Assembly: GCA_002751075.1 (NCBI GenBank) | Contig: NAOQ01000011.1 | Coordinates: 32,788-96,787 of the forward strand | Origin: Ichthyophonus hoferi | Taxonomy: Eukaryota > Opisthokonta > Ichthyosporea > Ichthyophonida > Ichthyophonidae | DNA length: 64,000 bases | Reading direction: 5' to 3' | Shown: piece after piece, positions 11,991 through 24,200 of the stretch | Numbering within the stretch: the stretch's first letter is position 1 | How the letters are laid out: every line of letters begins with the position of its first letter | Notes under the pieces: generated by a model | The model's input: only the letters and a program-made list of their open reading frames with translations | Told to the model about the DNA's origin: nothing | The model's database searches: none | Translations under genes and position numbers: made by a program

Positions 11991-14900
11991 TTAGACAGCT
12001 GTGGCGGCCTCATCATCGCTAGTGGTGCCAGATGTAGTTGACTCTGCTCCCTTCAGCACACTTTTATTAATGGCATTGATATAGGCTTGAGCGCTGGCTA
12101 CTAGAATGTCGTTATGCGCCCCCATTCCTGCAAAGGACTCCTGCCATTTTAAGGCGTAGAGAGAGAAGAGAGGGAAAGAGGGAAGATAAGGGAGAGTGTG
12201 GATTTGTGAATGTGCAATAAAAAAAGTAACATGTATATGATTGTGGAGGAGGGAGGAAGTGTTAAGACGGTTAAAATATAGGATAAGCATAATATGCCCT
12301 GTATTTATATTAAGCCGTTACACTGACATTGATATATGCCTGGTTACGGACTGTAATGTAATCAAAACTAGAAGCCCCCTTACAACCATATAGTGGTTAC
12401 TTTATACCTAATATAATAATATGGTATACAGGAATTAATCTCAAACTGATTCATTGCTACGTAAGCTTGATCGATAATTTCTCTATTACTGTACATATTA
12501 GCTAAATAATACTTAATATTGATTAATAGCAGATAAGAGACAAATGAAATAGGTTTGATATTCTAATACAAATAAATAAGGAATCATTATAACATTGCAC
12601 ATGTTAAAACAGGGAGAGAGGGGGGAGGTGAAAATAAGGCATAAATATGCAAAGTACATCAGTTCTGATAACTTATATGTGCATGTATATAAACTATGCT
12701 ATATAGTCCAGAAGGCAAGAGAGATATATTGTTATTTCTATTCCTGCTCACATAAAAATGAATAGAGGGCATATTTGTAATCACACTGGAGGAATAGAGT
12801 CTATATTTGTATATCATGGAGCTAAACAATATATATAGATATATACCACTCCTGCAAGCTTTCTCACAGTAATATAATACAAGGTATATATATATGTGTG
12901 TGATCTTATGTTGTATACTGTCTCTTGCAGGTTAAGGGGGCCCTTTACTTACACGACCTCGGGTTACTGACACGGCCACTTCACCTAGGGCATCAGTACC
13001 GGCTGTAATACTTTTAACATGATATTCCTTTAACTCCACCCGTACCTGCATATATCACGTTAGATTTATGTTTTACTTTTGGTCAAGTCAACTCAATAAT
13101 AATAACAATAACTATAATAGCACATATAAAAGTGGTTAGTCTATGTATGAAAATAACTAGAAGCAGATAATCAAGATTCTAATGCTAGCTTATGTTACGC
13201 TATCAATCAAGTATAATAATAAAATGATTTGTTATTTGTTATTTTCCCCTCTCTCCAACCAAAGATTCATCTTTCTTTCTACTATTATACTACTATACTA
13301 ATATGCTTTATTATTACAATACATACACATACACGTACACATACACACATCTATACACTAGCTGTGCTATACTGTACCTTGGCCGCTGCCTTAATAGCCT
13401 TGAACACTGCGTTGACAGGCCCTGAGCCCACGGCAGCACTAATGCTCTCATTACCATCTGGACCAACCACCGTGGCGGTGGCAGTGGCCTTGATTTTGTC
13501 TCCTGTGGTGACTTGTACTGATTTAAGGAGATATACTGCAATAGGCTTCAAGAGTTCATCCTTGACTATAGCATGTAGGTCAAGGTCTGTAATGGTCTGT
13601 GGGTGTATACATTGCTATATTAACATATATATGACTATATTAACGTATGTATTGTTATATATATTAATGTATATATTATTGATATATATTGCAATATAAA
13701 GGCATTAATATATATAGTATATAGTGTATAGTGTATAATATATAGTGCATAGTATATGGTGCATAATATGTATTATATCGTGTCTAGTATTGAGTATAGT
13801 ATATAGTGTAGTGTATAGTATCGTGCCAAGTATATATTGTATAGTGTATAGTGTATAGAGTATACATATATATGGAGCTATAGTTATATTATATTATATG
13901 ACATCACTCTTACTATATAGCAATAATCTAATATAACGCACACACCACACATCCTACCTTTCCGCTGTCAGCCAAGGTTTTAAACCTCTTAAAAGCCTTA
14001 TTAAGGTCGGGCTCGGTCAAATCATCATAGCCTAACTCAGCCAGTCTGACCTTGAAGGCAGACCTCCCCGATAGCTTGCCCATCACCAAAGAGGTGTGTA
14101 CTCCCACCCTTTCTGGCCGTATAATCTCATAAGTTGCTGCATTTTTTAGCATGCCATCCTGATGGATACCGGCTTCATGGGCAAATGCATTTGTACCTAC
14201 TATGGCTTTGTTAGGTTGTACTCTCATACCGGAATAATTTTGCACTAGCTGTGAGGTGCGCGTTATCTGTGGGGTATCTATACTAGTGGTGACGGGAAAA
14301 AGAGTGGGGTGGGTGTCTATTGCCATGACAACCTCTTCTAGTGACGTGTTGCCGGCTCGTTCACCAATTCCGTTGATGGTTACCTCTACCTGTCGGGCAC
14401 CGTTTCTATGCGTGTGTAGGTAAATCCATATGGATATATTGACAGAATTGGTTAATAATAAAAACAGATTAAAATTATAATTATAATAAAAGAAGACCAG
14501 ATGTTGGCTAGTTATATTATAGACAAACCATACCATATCACACATAACCTACCCTACCCTATCATACGGTATATAATGCCCTCACCTGACTCCAGCCAAG
14601 GTGTTTGCCGTAGCTAATCCTAAGTCATTGTGACAGTGGGTTGAAAATATTGCTCTATTACTTCCGGACGTCTTATTTATTAGATAGTTTATTAAAAACC
14701 CATACTCATCCTGTGTGTAGGAAAGATAAGTATGTATGTCTGTTGTTATTACTGAAATTTGTGTAATGTATTAGTAATACGTTTCAATAATTCCTTATTT
14801 ATATATGTATTTATTTATATTTTAATATAACTTATATCCTATTTATTTATTATCTGCTATTAATAAAATAATAGAAATTATCCATCAAACCTACGTAGTA

Positions 14901-17900
14901 ATGATTCATATTCGGATTAATTCTTGTATACAATACTATATTAAATAATGACTTAATCTTAATCCCGTGTGGCTACATCACCTACGTTTATAATGATATA
15001 AAGTAATCACTATGTGGTGGAGAGAGGACCTCTAGGTGTGTTTGCATTATAATCCACCGCCTTATATCCATCATTATCAGGGTAACATCTTAAGATAAAG
15101 ACAGGGTGTGTTTATGTTTGTTTATATTTACTCTGTATTTTACCATTTCAACAACTATTAATTGTAATACCATCTATCTAACAGCACCTAAGACTACCAT
15201 TCCAACCTCACCGACTGTCATTACCATTTTTACACTTCCTTGCACACACACTATACCATATATCATACATACCGGTAGCTGGTATCCTACAGTATCTGGA
15301 ATATTGATGGTGGTGGCCCCGGCCTCAATGGCAGTCTGTACAACATCAACCAGAAAGTCTTTGTCACTTCTCCCTGCATCCTCACAACTAAACTCTATAT
15401 CATTACACAATGACTTAGCAAACGTCACACCACGTTGAACCTGAGGGGATGTTGATATATAGGAATCAACATATATATAAGGTTAAAAGCAGGAAGGGAA
15501 AACAGTAAAGTGCATGGGTGTGTATATATATAAGGTGTATATATGTATAAGACAGTAAAAACCGAATGTATATACAGATTTTAAGAAATATAAATAATTA
15601 GAAGAATAAAGAATAGAATATAAATAATATAAACAATAGAAAGCATATAAATATAAGACATATAATAGCATAACGTGATTGTTATCTTGTAGTATGAGAA
15701 CGCTTTATGGTTAGTAATTTGTCCTGTCATTAATGTTAATATAATGTTAGCCTCAACCTGTCCTATACTACATACAACATATCAGATATCAGACACTAGT
15801 CTACATAAACCTAGATGTGAATAACTGTCTGGTCTATAGTTAAAGCATATCAGAATATCATAGGCCATACATCTATGCATATATATATATACTATGCACT
15901 CTAAGCTATATACTGTATACTATATACTATGCATTATATACTATATACTATACACTGTACACCATATACTATATAATATATATTAAACACTATATACACT
16001 ATACCCTATGCACTACACACTATACACTATATACTATACCTTATACCCTATACTCTATGCACTATATACTATATACTATACAATAGAAATATATATCTAT
16101 ATATTGGTAGGCTAGGATACATACATTGGGGTATGGTAGGGATGTGTAGTGAGATATAGATACATACTTAAATAGAGAAAACAAAAAAGTAAAAGTAAAA
16201 CCCAAATAAAGCAAACCTGTTGTATACACTCCTCTCGTGATAGCTTTAGCTTGTATTTAAGATGAATGTCACTGGTAGCTAGAAAGGTATGTATACGATG
16301 TTTACGGGCATGTTTCACTGCATCAAAACACCGTTGGATATCATACTCACGACACCGTGAGAGTCCTGCAATAGTCATAAAGTCATTGGATTGTCTGGGA
16401 TGGAGGGAAACAGTAAGATATATATAGGCATCATAGTACATATATTAGTATGTATAATAGCATGTATAATAGTATGTAGGATAGTATGTACGTATGTATA
16501 TATGATAGTATGACAGTATATTTGTATCTATATCTTATCCATACGATATATATTCAAAGTTTGTTGATGACTGTGAACAAAAACATACGTATATGTAAAT
16601 GCATATATGCCTCCGTATTTTCATCTTACTGTCTTACTCGTCGTATTTAATTATAAGCATTTATGTGAATGACTATTGAGAAGTGAGTAAGAAATTGCAA
16701 AGCATTGATAAAAAGAATGATAGAAAATAATATATATTGAAACAATCAGATACAGGACAACACAATACTAGTATACCTGGCATTAAGTAAGGAGCCAACC
16801 TCTTGTGCGATGGCAGTAACAGACTCAAAGTCGCCATCTGAGGCCGCCGGAAAACCAGCTTCACATACATTAACACCAAGCCGTGATAGTTGCCGGGCGA
16901 TGTGGAGCTTCTCCTTCCGTGTTAGAGTTACCCCGGGGGACTGCAGTAATCGTATTACAACATGTGTTGGTGTTATGTGTTGTGTGTTACAAGATAAACA
17001 ATAAGGTAATATAATATAAGTATTAATAAAATAGTATAATATACCATGAAAGTTTATGCTAAAGGCTTATTCCGTAGTTGGAGCTGAAGTATTTCAACAT
17101 AATGTCAAAGGAGAGAAAGGAAGTAGGGAAGGAGGAAAAGCATGCCAGTTGACTTAAAACATTGCTTGACATAGAATGAAGAAATTGTTTCGGATAATAT
17201 AGAAGGCGGGAAGAGGATTACATGTAGTATAGTGTATTATATGCCCTTGCATATAAGAATGTAGGTAGATAGAGAGAAATGTATAAAAATAATAGCAAAT
17301 CTACATAGAAAAAGTCCTTGAGAGAGTAAAGTAGAAATCACACTAAAAATGCACGCTTCAACGTGTTTCCAATTATAACCCAAACAGGCGCAAAAAACAC
17401 AATAGAATATGCCATATCTTCATGTATTTTTCTAACCCTTCATTGCATTTGTTTTTCTAAAATAAAAAAAATGCGCAAATGATAATACTATACAACTATA
17501 GCTGACGCCATTACCACGGTATAAATGATGGTTAAACATCAGTCTAGGCTCTTTCCCTATCTCACTCTTGCTAAGATTAATTCAATGAACAGGCCCAAGA
17601 TACAAGGTCTGTATCTACATCCAGAAACATAAATAAGTACACTGCTACCACTCATCGCATAATAGAGTCCACTATTCGGTCCTTTATTAGCATTTAAAAC
17701 AAGTAATATATTACAATTATAGTGCCATTACTTAAAGTTTGTTACTACCTTCATCTATATATATGTATATGCGTTCTTATGTATTAGTATGTGCGTATTT
17801 GAATACATCAGTAAGTGCTACATATATACCTGTTCGCCATCGCGTAGAGTAGTGTCAAATATAACTAGACGGTCCTTCTCGACAGCAGCAACCGTTGCTA

Positions 17901-18322
17901 GACGACGCCTGCAAGTAACACGGTCAGTACTATAGAAAAAGAAAAAGAAAAAATCTCACCGTTGGTTGACAAAGTCCTATTTATAAAGGATTACCGTATA
18001 TATGCGTTAGTCTATTGCTTCAATATTCATTATCTAACCGCAGACTTGATTCTATCTCAACCTATATTTCGCTATCATCAGGTATGACACGTTAAAAAGG
18101 GGTGTAATGAGATGTGGTGTTGAACTGTTTATTGTAGCCATAGAAAGCATATGGAGAAAACCTATAGTTTAAACAGCCGCCAAACTATTTGTATCAGCAC
18201 AAACCACATTATGCCCCTATATACCAAAGAACAAATAATTGTGTAACGCTCCCTGATCAAAGGCATATTTCGCACCTGAAAAGACAATTAGTAAACCCCT
18301 CATTAAGAGCGTAACGCAGCAT
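11991..18322 (-). CDS. 2-isopropylmalate synthase, class resembling bacterial/plant LeuA
   Basis: First committed enzyme of leucine synthesis: condenses acetyl-CoA with 2-oxoisovalerate. Exons in gene order: 18322-18276, 17908-17830, 16940-16777, 16394-16217, 15440-15273, 14710-14586, 14405-13958, 13596-13378, 13045-12953, 12140-11991. Phases agree and give 556 residues. The HMGL-like catalytic barrel spans about residues 30-300, with [12 protein letters not shown] at its start (D34, R38, D39) and the metal-binding STHCHNDLG (H237, H239, D241). NGIGERAGN and [14 protein letters not shown] follow. The C-terminal leucine-sensing domain (about 400-540) is present, so feedback inhibition is likely. 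Sequence resembles the E. coli/plant type more than yeast LEU4. Exon 1 ([15 protein letters not shown], joining RRRLATV) looks like a mitochondrial leader; it is the least certain part and was chosen because its phase fits. Introns 5 and 9 hold inverted copies of repeat C. Confidence 0.93.
12290..12620 (+). repeat. Repeat family C, copy 1
   Basis: About 330 bases matching 30262-30605 directly and 14740-15060 in inverted orientation. Landmarks are GCCCTGTATTTATATTAAGC at the left, ATATGGTATACAGGA in the middle and AAGGAATCATTATAACAT at the right. It lies in the last intron of the isopropylmalate synthase gene. No coding capacity. Confidence 0.75.
13600..13920. repeat. AT-rich simple repeat in an intron
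   Basis: Degenerate TATA/GTATA runs (TATAGTGTATAGTGTATA and variants) fill most of intron 7 of the isopropylmalate synthase gene. They carry no feature beyond low complexity. Confidence 0.6.
14740..15060 (-). repeat. Repeat family C, copy 2 (inverted)
   Basis: Reverse-complement match to the copies at 12290 and 30262, lying in intron 5 of the isopropylmalate synthase gene. Together with copy 1 it brackets exons 6-9 of that gene in opposite orientation, about 2.1 kb apart. Confidence 0.7.
15865..16095. repeat. AT-rich simple repeat in an intron
   Basis: Imperfect runs of TATACTATATACTATGCA-like sequence occupy part of intron 4 of the isopropylmalate synthase gene. Confidence 0.65.
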
Positions 18323-19825
18323 AATTACAAGTATATATATATATATATATAGTCCCACTATAACGGAGCTGTATCCCTTTTGTTTTCTGGGTATGACAGT
18401 GTGATGTTAATGCTATCGGATCTGCCGGCGTCGAGAAGTTGGTAAACAAAAACAAAAACGGTAACAATTCTAAAACACAGGTACGATATTATTGGAGATT
18501 TAAGATAAGACGTATTTATTGATTTATTAGTATGAACAATAAGATTTATCTAAATACTATTGAGTTATATATTTATAGATAATAAATCTGTACAATAAGA
18601 ATAAAACATTAGTTTATATTTATTCCAATTGTCATCTTACTGACTTACTTCTAATCATAATTACTTTAGGATTGTTTAAAGCCAATCAGTAATCTTGAAT
18701 CTTATTCGCATACATCTACTTCCATCGTTTTAGGAGCATGATCTAGTTATAATCTCGTTTTAGAAATTCAGATTCTACTAATCAATTTATATGTATTATA
18801 ATCACCAAAGATTTGTATGTCTTACAACAAGTAACCCTTATTATAGATGTGAGCCTCTTGTACTCGCAATAAAAGTGTAAAACCTGTTGTCATATCATAA
18901 ACATAAACAATTTATTGTATAATGTGCAATGTGAAAAAATTAAAAGACAAGAATTAAACTTAATGGTAGTTCCGAGCCAATAAATTATTTTATAATTATT
19001 TCTTACTATTGATTGGATTGTATGTTGTAAAATTTACGAATTTCTGATGCGGGACATGTAACTGTCAAATACGGATACATTTAATACATGTAAAGTGGCC
19101 AGTTATAATTTTCTAATTAATTAATGACTAATTGTCTCATTAGGGTACATATGGTATAGTATACTGTGTAGTATAACAAATCTTTTAATGTAACAGGGTC
19201 AATACACATGATGCCAAATATAGCTACATACACAACATAGGGAAAATAACTATAGTTATAATTGTCTAGTTAACTAATACTGGGTTCTGTAGTATTCTAT
19301 ATATAAAATACAATATTTAGACAGTATAAAACGATTCTGTCTGAGGCAAATTGGTGACTCCGGATGTTGTCTAGTGATACGATACTGAGTAGAGTTTATA
19401 AATTTTTTATCTTAAATTCTCTACTTGCAATAGTTGGCTGCCACCTTGAACTTGAACAAGACAATTGCTAAGACTGAAAATCGACAATAAAAACCAATAA
19501 CTACCAATCATATCATACGAGTGTCACTATTCATTTATATAGGTACTGTATATAGGACGGAGGTATAGATAGGACAATGCAAAAATATTTTATCTATTGC
19601 AAGTTTCTATTCATAAAGTACACATACTTACCATTCATATTATTTATAACTTTCTTGAGTCAACAACATTGCAATATGTGGTCTATATATTTTTTATAGT
19701 AAGAACAACTTTAAAAACTCATTACTAGCTAATTATCTGATTAGCCATATTATTGCTCTTAAGGGTAATCTGTATTGGTTCGCATAGACGTATACTGCTT
19801 AAGACAATTACACAGCTTTTACCAT
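18323..19825. other. Intergenic; upstream of the isopropylmalate synthase gene
   Basis: Begins with the 5' flank of the isopropylmalate synthase gene, which has a TA run at about 18335-18352 only a few bases upstream of the proposed ATG. The remaining AT-rich DNA shows no gene or shared repeat that I could recognise. Confidence 0.4.
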
Positions 19826-20300
19826 TGACTATACAGTCTTGAAGCCGCTAGGGGTAGCACAGCAATCGTTATTTGTGCTGGGGCAACTTGAGGTTTTGCC
19901 CTCAACAATATAATCAGCAAAGAATGGCACTATAATCATTTTCATCTATCTCATACTACGCAACAAATCCTCTAGTGAATCTCTTGGGAATCTCACCGGA
20001 CACATCAGCCAACAACCGACTGCCCAACCAACCGCGTTCTCTTAGCTTTATCAGTCTCGTGAGCCTCGTCCTTCACTTTTACTGAAATGCTTAAGAATAG
20101 CAAATTGTCTTCGCCTAACTGTACTCCATATATGTAAAGGGACACGTTAAACTACCCCCTAATTCGATATTCCCTTAATTGTAAATCAATATAGGCCACA
20201 GGGAATGATCCTGTCTCTACGTATTTCCGACAGATGCTGTATCAGAAATTGAAAACCATATGCAAGCATTTAAACAATGTTTTTGATTTCATAGAACAGG
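19826..20300 (+). repeat. Repeat family D, copy 1
   Basis: Matches 53990-54440 over most of its length: GCTAGGGG, GGGGCAACTTGAGG versus GGAGCAACTTGGAC, TTTGCCCTCAACAA and GCCCAACCAAC are shared. Its right part (AAGGGACACGTTAAACT, then CACAGGGAATGATCCTGTCT) matches 37190-37290 and 53770-53880. Class unknown, decayed. Confidence 0.6.
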
Positions 20301-20554
20301 CTGTAGGCATTACATCATATATCTCAACACCATATACATTCATTTTTATTATTTTACTGTCGAATCTGGCCATATGAACTAATTAGCAGCACCTCAATTC
20401 ATCAATACCTAGCAGACGCTTGAGGAGAAAAAAAAAAAAAAGGAATTTGTGAAGAGTAAACAAGAGAAAGTCAAGCACTAGCACTGTGTTTTATATCTAA
20501 AAGGGGTTGCTATATAGGTACATAGGTACACATGACATTTGATGTGATCAGCAT
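20301..20554. other. 3' flank of SEC13
   Basis: AT-rich DNA downstream of the SEC13 stop, with an A run at about 20429-20441. Nothing else seen. Confidence 0.3.
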
Positions 20555-21183
20555 TCATTGTTGCTCCAGATGCTGCACCATCTCCCAGTTTCCTTCCCGC
20601 TGCTCTTTCCACAGTGTCACCTATACCATAGCCATACACACAGTCAATGAAGAGACATCTCATAATGTATACGTCATAGTACATACGTCATAAGGTATAT
20701 GATATAAGGTATGTAATAGTGTATATATGCTAGTGACATCCTGCAGAGATTGGTAAAATGAAATGGCTCATTTTTGCAGTAGTATTTTAAAGATATATAA
20801 CTTGCGCATATTGGGGAATATAACATGTTATCAAATATTAAAATAATAATAATATAGTTTGAAACACTGATAAAGAAAAACCTCCCCATCACTATTCTCT
20901 TACAACTTTTTACTTTTTTATGTAGATTCTGAAAAAAAATTACTGAAGAAAAACACATAAAATTAATACTCAAATAATAATCATATTAGGAATAAACCAA
21001 TATGAAATATTGCTTATTCACAAAGAATCCATATCAAACTAAAATAGAAAGGGATATCTTTTCTTTCTAGTAATAAGCGAATATAACAACAGTAAGTAAA
21101 AGAATGAACTGTAAAAGTGTATTCAACGCTTTGGTTCCAACAAACCATATATCATAGATATATTTATTAATGTACATATATAG

Positions 21184-21220
<37 letters not shown>

Positions 21221-24200
21221 TCTTTAGTGTTATAATTGTATGATATGATGATATATTCCAATGGATCTGACGCAGGAGGAAATGTCATTCAACTTCACTC
21301 GACTCACTAAGGACTTAGTCTTGAAAAAAGTATTAACGAAATGAGATGTCATAAATGTAAATACTGTATAGTAAGACACACACTATGAGACAACAGGATA
21401 AGATGGTAATAAGGATAGAGAAGGAGTGGGAAGTATAGAGAATAGATGTAATATGGTACCTTATCACCACTAGACACAGCTAGAATGCTACCAGTAACAG
21501 ACCAGGATACCCTCCACACGACATCAGTGAACTTCATTTCCACAGGGGTGTTGTCCCAAGTGTCACTGTCCGCACGAAGGGTCCAGATACGCACCGTCAT
21601 ATCCTATGAATGGTATGACATCAAAATACTTGGGAAATAAAACACTTGCCCATATTACATTATATTCTCTCACCGTGTTACCCAAGTAGTTTAATAAGGG
21701 ATTGATGTTTATCATTTGCAGTAATAAATCTTAATCTAATACTTAAAAAAGACTTAATAAACACTGACACGCATTACATTCTCTTATCTTGTTGTTTAAG
21801 TAGTGTAGAGGATGGATGTATTTGTCATTTGTAGTAATTATTCACCAAGAATCCCTATCAAGCTTGACTAGGAAGGAAAAAAATTTCTTTCTAGTAATAA
21901 GCAAATATAATAATAATAAATGAAAGAGTGAACTGCAGAAGTGCAGTGAACGCTTTGACTCCAACAAGTTATTGATAAAATATTAAGCAATAGACTAGAG
22001 CAACGGCGCCATCAACATAGCATTAATGGTCTCAATAGACATTTGTTTGCTTTTGGTGGTACATGCATAGCTTGACGATCAAATCTGGACTATAATGTAC
22101 TATATTGCGTATCTTCACCCATAATATAACATTGCATCGGTATAGTAGGTAGTGATTATACTATATAAATGACACTATACATCTTCACTCCTCATCCATA
22201 ACATAGCATAACGTTGTATCCCACACATTCCTCACCCCTTACCTTTGCCCTTACCTCACACATACATACATTAGATAGCAATCATACAACGCTGTAAGAG
22301 GCTGTGAGTAGATAGTGTATTGTGCTATAGCGTATTATATCATATTACATTATAGTATATTATATTCTAGTTCACGGTTACACTTACCTGACTGCAGGTA
22401 GCAATCATGGAACAGGGTAGTCCCACATTAGGAGCCCAGGCTACATCTCTCACCCAATCATCGTGGGCATGAGGGGTGTTGTGACGTTGCAGTTCAGTCA
22501 TCTTCTCCAATCTTCCATCGGTAAGTCTGTACATTACCGGACGAGAGTAACAACCTCCAATTATAAGTAACAAATAGATAAACCGAAAATAGAAAACTGT
22601 TAAGTTAATTAGCCTCAGTAAGCACAGCATGCTTGTGTGTAATAGGCCAAGCCAACAATAATATTAGGATATCGACGCATAAATATATAAACGGGGTTTA
22701 ATTGGAAATGGCGTCGGATATGTATATATGTATATATATACATGAAAAGAATGATTTATTCCGGTAACTTGATAGCAAACAGCAATTATATTATCATATT
22801 ATACTCCAACCTACCTCCACACTAACACGGAGTTATCACAGCCTCCAGTCACCAGACGCTTTCCCTTGTTCTGTATTATACATTATAATATAAGACAAAT
22901 GCACCATACCAGAATATACTGTATATTTTATACTATATATCATGTAACATATAACATACAACATATACTATATACCATACACTAGAATCCCATGGTACAT
23001 AGTATAACTACTCTATCAATATAATACAATAAAAAATCGTTTAGTTTTCCAGTTGAATAATAAAATATATACTACCTAGATAATAGGACATTCAAAGAAA
23101 AAATATGCAAAGATCTAAGTAGAAAACAAATAAACAACACATGGATCAAATAGTTGAGAGAAAAAAAATATAGATATATATGTGTGTGTGTGTGTGTACA
23201 GGAGAGCAAAACAGATTGGAGAAAAAAATATAGATAATATAAAGACATATAGGGGGTTACTTGCAGCTTACATATTCATACATACATATATATGCACAAG
23301 AAATAATAAGAGAGAGAAAATATATATACATAAAAGGGATTACTAACAGCTTCTTCCATAGCAGGGGCCCAGCTAACAGCATTGCAGCCATCATGGTGGG
23401 CAGTTTCAAAGACAACTTCCTTGAAGGGTGTGATCTCATCGGCTATAACACATCATACCAAGTAAGATACTATACAACCATACCATACCATAGCTCAGGC
23501 CAATTCTTGTTTACATTCATTCACCACACCAACATCACAGTACAAAACCGTACACAGACAAAAGATTATTTGCATATGATATGAACGATATGAATGTGTG
23601 CCTTTATATAACTGTAGTTTTATGTATGTGTAATGTTTAGAATACTCTATTATGAACAAACTGGTTAAGCTAGAAATAGCGAGTGTGTATGTATGTATAC
23701 GTATATACATTAATAATAATAATAATAACCAGAGCCATAACAATAGTAACAATAATAATAATAATAACGACAATAAAATGACAAATATACCTGTATGTGC
23801 CAGGATGGAGATGCGGCCATCAGACGAGACAGCAGCCAACATAAGACCATATTCATGAGGGGCCCATGCTAAGGAATTTACTATAAGGAGTGTCATGCTA
23901 GTGTTAGTATTGAGTATGTAGTATAGTATCCTCTTCTGCTATCCTCCTGTCCTCCTATCCTACTATACTCCTATCAACTTATCCTCTTATTCTACTATCC
24001 TACTATCCTCGTATCCTACTACCCTCGTATCATCTTATTCAATACCAGTACCCATTCTATACTTACCACTTGATTCGTGCTTGGCATACTCAAATAGCCT
24101 AGCCCACTGTCCATTAGTCTCCTTCCATATAATCACCCTCTTGTCATAGGAGCACGTGGCAATAATGTTACCAAACTTGGCATGGGCCCAACTGACCTGC

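Noticed and set aside
23652-23858. Asn-rich small protein
   Set aside because: It is a translation of an AAT microsatellite, antisense to a SEC13 intron and exon.
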